DNA from: Paracoccaceae bacterium
GTDB taxonomy: Bacteria > Pseudomonadota > Alphaproteobacteria > Rhodobacterales > Rhodobacteraceae
Direction of reading: 5' to 3'
Assembly (NCBI GenBank): GCA_028284705.1
Contig: JANQRE010000001.1
Coordinates: 62,001 to 126,000, forward strand
Length of the DNA stretch: 64,000 bases
Positions 57,780-64,000 of this stretch are shown here, one piece after another. Position numbers and translations under genes: made by a program. The number at the start of each line of letters is the position of its first letter. The first letter of the stretch is position 1. The notes beneath the pieces are model-generated. The model was not told where the DNA came from and did no database searches. It saw only the letters and a list, made by a program, of their open reading frames with translations.

Positions 57780-58139
57780 TCAGGCCACAAGCGCGTTTTC
57801 GAGGATTTCGACCCGACCAGCAGCATCGACCAAAGCCACATCAAAACGCATATCGCCGTCAAGCCTGCCTTCGGTTTGGCCTATATATTCCAGTGCCGCG
57901 CACTGGATGCGCCCGATCTGCGCGTCCGATAGCGCCTCCGCTGCCTGTGCGTGGGTTTTGCTTTTCTTCACTTCGATGAAAATTGTTCGGTCGTTTTCCT
58001 GCATGATGAGATCAATCTCGCCGGCGGAGCCGCGAAACCGATGCGCGCCGAAACGATAGCCCTTGCGAAGATACGCGCGCGCCACGGCGCGTTCTGCCTC
58101 AAGTCCGGCGTGATAGCGCGTTTCGGGTGACTGGCTCAT
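57780..58139 (-). CDS. YraN/UPF0102 family protein
   Basis: GLEAERAVARAYLRKGYRFGAHRFRGSAGEIDLIMQENDRTIFIEVKKSKTH. Confidence 0.92.
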   Translation of the reverse strand: MSQSPETRYHAGLEAERAVARAYLRKGYRFGAHRFRGSAGEIDLIMQENDRTIFIEVKKSKTHAQAAEALSDAQIGRIQCAALEYIGQTEGRLDGDMRFDVALVDAAGRVEILENALVA

Positions 58140-58999
58140 TTTGATAGCTCCAAAGCAGCCTGATAGACCTTGCGGCGCGGCAAATTCAGCGCTTCGCTGA
58201 CAACACTGGCGGCGTCCTTGACGCTCATGGTTTCTAAGGCCTTTTCCAATTCCCGCCTCATATCCTTTTCACGTTCCGCCGGATCACCATTACCGCTGGC
58301 GCGCTCCACCAGGACGACGATTTCGCCCTTCAGATTTCGTCCCTGAAGCTCCGAAACCAGATCCGTTAGCGCCCCCCGCAGCACTTCTTCGAACTTTTTG
58401 GTCAGTTCCCGCGCCACAACGCCGGATCGCTGTCCCCCAAAGGTCTGAACCAAATCATCTAACAATCCGTGAACACGTTTGGGCGATTCATAGAAAATCA
58501 GCGTGCCTGGGATTACCGACATCTCGGATAGGAACTTCTGACGCGCCGACGTCGAGTTCGGCGGAAAGCCCGCGAAAAAGAAGCGATCCGTCGCCAGTCC
58601 TGACACGGTCAATGCCGCCAATACCGCCGAGGGGCCGGGTGCGGAGATCACATTATGGCCTCCCTCAATGGCAGCGCGCGCCAATTGATAGCCCGGATCA
58701 GCGACCAGCGGCGTACCTGCCTCGGACGCATAAGCCACCGATTTCCCGGCCTCCAAAGCCTCCAACACCCGGGCGCGGTCAGCGGGTTTGCTGTGGTCAT
58801 GGTAGGAAAATACCCGGCGCCCGTCCAAAGCGATTCCATGGATATCCATGAGCTTGCGCAAGGAGCGCGTATCTTCGGCAAATAACACCTCCGCGGACGC
58901 CAAAATATCCAACGCGCGCAGCGTGATATCGCGCGCCGTGCCAATCGGCGTGGCCAGAAAATAAAGGCCCGGCGCGAGGCTTATGCGGTTTCCAGCCAT
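58136..58999 (-). CDS. rsmI: 16S rRNA (cytidine1402-2'-O)-methyltransferase
   Basis: GLYFLATPIGTARDITLRALDILASAEVLFAEDTRSLRKLMDIHGI...YASEAGTPLVADPGYQLARAAI. Confidence 0.96.
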   Translation of the reverse strand: MAGNRISLAPGLYFLATPIGTARDITLRALDILASAEVLFAEDTRSLRKLMDIHGIALDGRRVFSYHDHSKPADRARVLEALEAGKSVAYASEAGTPLVADPGYQLARAAIEGGHNVISAPGPSAVLAALTVSGLATDRFFFAGFPPNSTSARQKFLSEMSVIPGTLIFYESPKRVHGLLDDLVQTFGGQRSGVVARELTKKFEEVLRGALTDLVSELQGRNLKGEIVVLVERASGNGDPAEREKDMRRELEKALETMSVKDAASVVSEALNLPRRKVYQAALELSK

Positions 59000-59106
59000 G
59001 AGGCCCTTCTTCTGTGGCAGCTACATTTACTTGACACAATCGACCCCTTAAGTTGCACGCCATAGGGCTGGGCGACAGCCGCTGGGGTGCGAGGAGTTCT
59101 TCGAAG

Positions 59107-60282
59107 ATGTTCAACCTTTTGGAAATCGCCCGCAAGGGCATGCGTGCGCTTGTTGGATTTGGCGCGGTTGTCGGGCTTGCGGCCTGTGACGTCGATCTGA
59201 GCCAGGTCGGCCTGCCCGGTGGAGAGAATGCATCGGGCGACAGTGTGACGGTAGCGTTACTCGTGCCTTATGGGTCCGCCAGTGCGGGCGACGACGCGGT
59301 TGCACGCAGTCTTGAGAATGCGGCACGCCTAGCCGCGAAGGACCTCGGCAAAGGGTCGGTGAATATCAAAGTTTACAATACCGCCGGACAGGCAGGCATC
59401 GCGGCGGAAATGGCCGATAAAGCTGCCGCTGACGGCGCCGATGTCATTCTCGGGCCTCTGCGGGCAGATGCAGCCAACGCTGCCGCTGTTGCGGTAGCCG
59501 ACAACAACCTCAATGTGTTGGCCTTCTCGAACAACACGTCGATCGCGGGCGGCAATCTGTTTGTATTGGGCAACACATTCGACAACATCGCCTCCCGGCT
59601 TCTGAGTTATGCAGGCTCTCAAGGGCGCACCCGGATCGTCGTGGTCTATCCCAACACCCCGGTGGGTCAGATCGCGCGCAGTTCTATCGTGCGTGCAAGT
59701 GCGGGCACATCTGTGTCGGTCGTGGGTGATGGTGCGTTCGATTTCTCGGAGGAAGGTATTGTCGAAGCTGTTCCGAAAATCGCCTCAACCATTCAATCAT
59801 CCGGTGCGACAGCGGTTATGATGACCTCCGACAGTACAGGCGCGTTGCCGATTCTGGCACAGCTTCTACCGGAGCAGGGGGTTAACCCATCGGTCACAAA
59901 ATATCTGGGCCTGGCCCGGTGGGACATCTTCCAGCAGACCTTGGCTTTGCCGGGCCTGCAGGGAGGTTGGTTTGCGCTTCCCGACCCGTCTGCGAGCGCA
60001 CAGTTCAAGTCGCGCTATGAGGCTGCCTATGGAAGCGCACCGCATCTCCTAGCGGCGCTGGCTTATGACGGGGTGGCAGCGATTGGCAGCCTATCCTCCC
60101 GGGGGCGTGCACCCTCTTCCGCAAACCTGACGCAAAACTCTGGTTTTGCCGGCGCGAACGGAGTATTCCGGTTGAGACCCAACGGGACGATCCAACGTGC
60201 CTTGGCGATCGCACAGGTGACGAACAGTCAGGTTCAGATTATTGACCCCGCTCCCAAAAACTTCCGCCGCGGCGGTTTCTGA
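59107..60282 (+). CDS. Penicillin-binding protein activator (LppC/LpoA-like) lipoprotein
   Basis: GFGAVVGLAACDVDLS lipobox; VTVALLVPYGSASAGDDAVARSLENAARLAAKDL periplasmic-binding-like fold. Confidence 0.87.
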   Translation: MFNLLEIARKGMRALVGFGAVVGLAACDVDLSQVGLPGGENASGDSVTVALLVPYGSASAGDDAVARSLENAARLAAKDLGKGSVNIKVYNTAGQAGIAAEMADKAAADGADVILGPLRADAANAAAVAVADNNLNVLAFSNNTSIAGGNLFVLGNTFDNIASRLLSYAGSQGRTRIVVVYPNTPVGQIARSSIVRASAGTSVSVVGDGAFDFSEEGIVEAVPKIASTIQSSGATAVMMTSDSTGALPILAQLLPEQGVNPSVTKYLGLARWDIFQQTLALPGLQGGWFALPDPSASAQFKSRYEAAYGSAPHLLAALAYDGVAAIGSLSSRGRAPSSANLTQNSGFAGANGVFRLRPNGTIQRALAIAQVTNSQVQIIDPAPKNFRRGGF

Positions 60283-63049
60283 TCCTCCCGAGGACGACGA
60301 CACCCCTCTGATCTGCACGCCCGCCGCGATCTTTGACGAAGCAGCGGTGCTGGCCGAGCTTGATGCTGCTGCCGCAGACGCGGTTGATTCGAAGGCCTTG
60401 CGCAAAGAGGCCGTGCGCATCCTTCGCCAGGCCCTGGAGGTCGGGAAATCGGCGATTTCCGACGCGTTTCTCGCCTCTCCCTGGGCTGCACGTGAACTGA
60501 CCCGCTCCTATACCCACCTCACCGATGGCGTGGTGCGCGCGACGCTGTATCTGGCAAAAACCCATCTGCACCCGCTGGCAAATCCAACCGAGGCCGAACG
60601 GCTCGCGCTTTTAGGCGTTGGTGGCTATGGGCGGGGCGAGATGGCGCCCTTTTCGGACGTCGATCTGCTCTTTCTGACGCCGTATAAGATCACCCCCTGG
60701 GCTGAGAGTGTCATCGAAAGCATGCTCTACGTGCTTTGGGACCTGAAACTGAAGGTTGGTCACTCCAGCCGAACCATTAAGGACTGCCTGCGCCTCGCCA
60801 AAGAAGACTTCACCATCCGCACCGCGATGCTGGAAAACCGCCTGATCACGGGCGAAGCGGCGCTTGCGGAGGAGTTGGACGAACGGCTCTGGAACGAGCT
60901 TTTCAAATCCACAGCCTCGGAATTCGTGGAAGCGAAACTGGATGAGCGTGCCGAACGCCTGCAACGCAATGGCGGGCAGCGCTACATGGTCGAACCCAAT
61001 GTGAAGGAGGGCAAGGGCGGCTTGCGCGATCTGCAATCACTGTTCTGGATCGCCAAATATGTGCGTCGGGTGCGCGATGTCGCGGCACTTGTGAAGCTCA
61101 AGGTGCTCACGCAGGACGAGTTTGACGACTTTACGAAGGCGGAGGATTTCCTCTGGGCCACCCGCGCGCATCTGCATCTGGTAGCGGGTCGCGCGATGGA
61201 GCAGTTGACCTTCGACATGCAGGTCGAGGTGGCGGCACGTCTGGGCTACAGCGACGGCGAGGGACGGCGCGGTGTCGAGTTCTTCATGCAGGACTATTTC
61301 CGCCACGCGACCCGGGTGGGAGAGCTGACCCGGATCATCCTGACCGATCTCGAGGCGCAGCATGTGAAGTCCGAGCCCGCCATCCTGGGCTTTCTGCGCA
61401 ATGCACGGCGCAAGAGGCTGAAACCGGGCTACAAGCTGCGCAATAACCGCCTCGATATCGCTGGACCGACGACGTTCCTGAAAGACCGGCTGAACCTGTT
61501 GCGGGTTTTTGAGGAGGCCCTGCGCACCGGCTATCTGATCCATCCCGACGGGATGCGGCTGATCTCCGCCAATCTGCATTTGATTGACGATGATCTGCGC
61601 TCCAACCCGGAAGCGGTTCGGATTTTCCTCGACACGCTGTTGAAGCACGGCAATCCCGAGCGCGCATTGCGGCGGATGAACGAGTTGGGCGTTTTGGGCG
61701 CCTTCATCCCCGACTTTCAGACCATCGTCGCGATGATGCAGTTCAACCTCTACCACCACTACACCGTGGATGAGCACACGATCCAGACGATTTCGCACCT
61801 TGCACAGATCGAGCGCGAGGAGCTACGCGAAGAACTTCCAATCGCATCGGGCATTCTGAAAGGCGGCGTGAACCGCAAGGTGCTCTATGTCGCGCTGTTG
61901 CTGCACGACATCGGGAAGGGTCGCCCCGAGGATCACTCGATCCTTGGCGCGAAGATGGCGAGAAAAATCGCGCCAACGTTGGGGCTGAACAGCGACGAAT
62001 GCGACACCGTAGAGTGGCTCGTGCGCTATCACTTGTTGATGTCGGATATGGCGCAGAAACGGGACATCGCTGATCCACGCACAGTCCGCGATTTTGCGAA
62101 AGCGGTGAAAACGGTGAAGCGTCTGGACCTGCTGACCGTTTTGACGGTGTGTGACATTCGTGGCGTTGGACCGGGCGTCTGGAACAACTGGAAGGCGGTC
62201 CTGATCCGCGCGCTTTATCGCCAGACGCGTGTGGCGCTCGAGGAAGGTATGGAGGCGCTCAACCGCGAGAACCGCGGGACCGAGGCTAAGAAGAAGCTGC
62301 GCGAAGCCCTGCCCGATTGGGACAAGAAAGACCTGCGCCGCGAAACCTCGCGCCACTATCCACCCTATTGGCAAGGCCTTCATGTCACGGCGCATATCGA
62401 TTTCGCCAATCTGCTGCGCGACATCGCTGATGACGAAATCCGCATCGAGCTGACCCCTGATGAGGACCGTGATGCGACGCGGGTCTGCTTTGCGATGACC
62501 GATCACCCGGGCATTTTCAGCCGGATGTGTGGAGCATTGGCTCTGGTGGGCGCGAATGTCGTTGATGCACGCACCTATACGACGAAGGACGGCTATGCGA
62601 CCGCGGCGTTCTGGGTGCAGGACATCGAAGAGAAACCCTATGAGGCGCGACGCCTGCCGCGGCTGAAATCGATGATCGAGCGCACTCTGAGAGGCGAAGT
62701 GGTCGCGCGTGATGCGTTGAAAGACAAGGATAAAGTCAAGAAACGCATGTCCAAATTCGACGTGCCGACCCATATCACCTTCGACAATGATGGCTCGGAG
62801 ATTTACACGATCATCGAAGTGGACACGCGTGACCGGCCCGGGCTTCTCTTTGACCTCACCCGCACCCTGGCAGCGGCAAATATCTACATCGCCTCGGCCG
62901 TGATCGCGACCTACGGGGCGCAGGTGGTCGACACCTTCTACGTGAAGGATATGTTCGGGCTGAAATTCCACTCCAAGTCCAAACAGGCCGCCATCGAGAA
63001 GAAATTGAGAGACGCCATCCTGTCGGGCGCGGAAAGAGCGCGCACATGA
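60242..63049 (+). CDS. glnD: [Protein-PII] uridylyltransferase
   Basis: GVGGYGRGEMAPFSDVDLLFLTPYK; HD and two ACT domains; TTG start at 60242 overlaps the upstream ORF, a later start is possible. Confidence 0.95.
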   Translation: MTPLPKTSAAAVSDPPEDDDTPLICTPAAIFDEAAVLAELDAAAADAVDSKALRKEAVRILRQALEVGKSAISDAFLASPWAARELTRSYTHLTDGVVRATLYLAKTHLHPLANPTEAERLALLGVGGYGRGEMAPFSDVDLLFLTPYKITPWAESVIESMLYVLWDLKLKVGHSSRTIKDCLRLAKEDFTIRTAMLENRLITGEAALAEELDERLWNELFKSTASEFVEAKLDERAERLQRNGGQRYMVEPNVKEGKGGLRDLQSLFWIAKYVRRVRDVAALVKLKVLTQDEFDDFTKAEDFLWATRAHLHLVAGRAMEQLTFDMQVEVAARLGYSDGEGRRGVEFFMQDYFRHATRVGELTRIILTDLEAQHVKSEPAILGFLRNARRKRLKPGYKLRNNRLDIAGPTTFLKDRLNLLRVFEEALRTGYLIHPDGMRLISANLHLIDDDLRSNPEAVRIFLDTLLKHGNPERALRRMNELGVLGAFIPDFQTIVAMMQFNLYHHYTVDEHTIQTISHLAQIEREELREELPIASGILKGGVNRKVLYVALLLHDIGKGRPEDHSILGAKMARKIAPTLGLNSDECDTVEWLVRYHLLMSDMAQKRDIADPRTVRDFAKAVKTVKRLDLLTVLTVCDIRGVGPGVWNNWKAVLIRALYRQTRVALEEGMEALNRENRGTEAKKKLREALPDWDKKDLRRETSRHYPPYWQGLHVTAHIDFANLLRDIADDEIRIELTPDEDRDATRVCFAMTDHPGIFSRMCGALALVGANVVDARTYTTKDGYATAAFWVQDIEEKPYEARRLPRLKSMIERTLRGEVVARDALKDKDKVKKRMSKFDVPTHITFDNDGSEIYTIIEVDTRDRPGLLFDLTRTLAAANIYIASAVIATYGAQVVDTFYVKDMFGLKFHSKSKQAAIEKKLRDAILSGAERART

Positions 63050-64000
63050 GCCAGATCCGCCTCATGCGCGGATTTGCGACGGTTGGGGTCTGGACGCTTC
63101 TCAGCCGGGTTCTGGGCTTTGTGCGCGACATCTTCATCGCAGCGTTTCTTGGGGCCGGTCCCGTCGCAGAGGCCTTTGTCGTGGCCTTCTCCCTGCCGAA
63201 TATGTTCCGCCGCTTCTTTGCCGAAGGCGCCTTCAACATGGCCTTCGTGCCGATGTTCTCCAAAAAGGTCGAGACCGGCGAGGGGCCACTGGACTTCGCG
63301 CGTGACGCGTTTTCCGGCCTTGCTTCGATCCTGATCCTGTTCACGCTGGTGGCGCAAATCTTCATGCCCGCGCTTGTGTTCCTTATGGCGTCAGGTTTTG
63401 CCGGCGATGAGCGGTTCGATCTTGCCGTCCTCTTCGGGCGGATCGCCTTTCCCTACATCCTGTTGATTTCCTTGGCCGCCCTGCTGTCTGGCGTTTTGAA
63501 CGCCACCGGTCGGTTTGTGGCCGCGGCGGCGGCACCGGTTTTGCTCAATGTGTTGTTCATCTCGACCCTCAGCCTCGCAGCGCTTCTGGGCTGGGATTTC
63601 GGACTGACGCTTGCCTGGACCGTTCCAATAGGCGGTATCGCGCAATTGGCGCTTGTCTGGATCGCTGCATCTCGGGCCGGGTTCAGATTGACACCCCGCA
63701 TGCCGCGGCTGACGCCGGAATTGAAACGCCTGGCCATTATCGCGGCCCCCGCGGCGCTGGCTGGCGGCGTGGTGCAGGTGAATTTACTGGTCGGGCGGCA
63801 AGTGGCCAGCCAGTTCGACGGCGCAATTGCTTGGCTCTACAATGCTGACCGTCTCTACCAATTGCCTCTTGGCGTAGTGGCCATTGCCATCGGAGTGGTG
63901 CTACTGCCGCAGCTCAGCCGCAACCTCGCCGCTGAAGACTCCGCGGCCGGGCAGGAGGCCTTCAGCCGCGCAGGCGAGGTCGCGTTGGCGCTTACGGTGC
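63046..64000 (+). CDS. murJ: Lipid II flippase MurJ, partial (runs off the right edge)
   Basis: MSQIRLMRGFATVGVWTLLSRVLGFVRDIFIAAFLGAGPVAEAFVVAFSLPNMFRRFFAEGAFNMAFVPMFSKKV; ATGA overlap with glnD. Confidence 0.95.
   Translation, partial: MSQIRLMRGFATVGVWTLLSRVLGFVRDIFIAAFLGAGPVAEAFVVAFSLPNMFRRFFAEGAFNMAFVPMFSKKVETGEGPLDFARDAFSGLASILILFTLVAQIFMPALVFLMASGFAGDERFDLAVLFGRIAFPYILLISLAALLSGVLNATGRFVAAAAAPVLLNVLFISTLSLAALLGWDFGLTLAWTVPIGGIAQLALVWIAASRAGFRLTPRMPRLTPELKRLAIIAAPAALAGGVVQVNLLVGRQVASQFDGAIAWLYNADRLYQLPLGVVAIAIGVVLLPQLSRNLAAEDSAAGQEAFSRAGEVALALTV

Noticed and set aside
61823-62971. 382-aa minus-strand ORF within glnD
   Set aside because: Antisense shadow ORF of glnD; sense product clearly GlnD
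1-64000. CRISPR arrays, rRNA operon, complete prophage or IS transposase
   Set aside because: Looked for regular direct repeats with spacers, rRNA signatures and transposase/integrase motifs; none seen by eye

Overview
The window is about 64 kb of GC-rich alphaproteobacterial chromosome, most likely Rhodobacterales/Roseobacter-like judging from gene content and protein sequences. It is densely packed with housekeeping genes: valS, topA, aspS, carB, tdk, proC, dut, coaBC, rpoH, cobU/cobC-like, comM/yifB, gshB, rsmI, glnD, and murJ running off the right edge. I found no rRNA, no convincing tRNA, no CRISPR array and no complete transposase. Unusual content is concentrated in several places. (1) At ~21.0-24.8 kb, an ECF sigma factor and a ChrR-like cupin that lacks a recognisable zinc anti-sigma motif face a divergent operon. 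That operon encodes a Cys-rich orphan protein, a small acidic orphan protein and a glycosyltransferase, with strong intergenic hairpins and a divergent-promoter dyad. (2) At ~16.8-17.0 kb there is an intergenic RNA-like locus with an extended SD, an 18-aa ORF, a downstream anti-SD and a terminator. (3) The valS gene appears to have been invaded in frame by two dispersed repeats that also occur in the 43-44.6 kb island, and it carries a compositionally different ~80-90 aa segment. (4) A 109-bp long-hairpin element at 15594-15702 lies exactly between two convergent stop codons. (5) A TTAA-phased 33-bp near-palindrome sits in a convergent intergenic region at ~26.43 kb. (6) An accessory island at 42.06-45.15 kb carries an orphan membrane protein, an Imm31-like gene overlapping a BrnA-like gene, and a phage-CII-like regulator. 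Several small ORFs missing from the ORF track (Tat-signal and single-TM peptides) are also reported. All family assignments are by eye; no searches were run.
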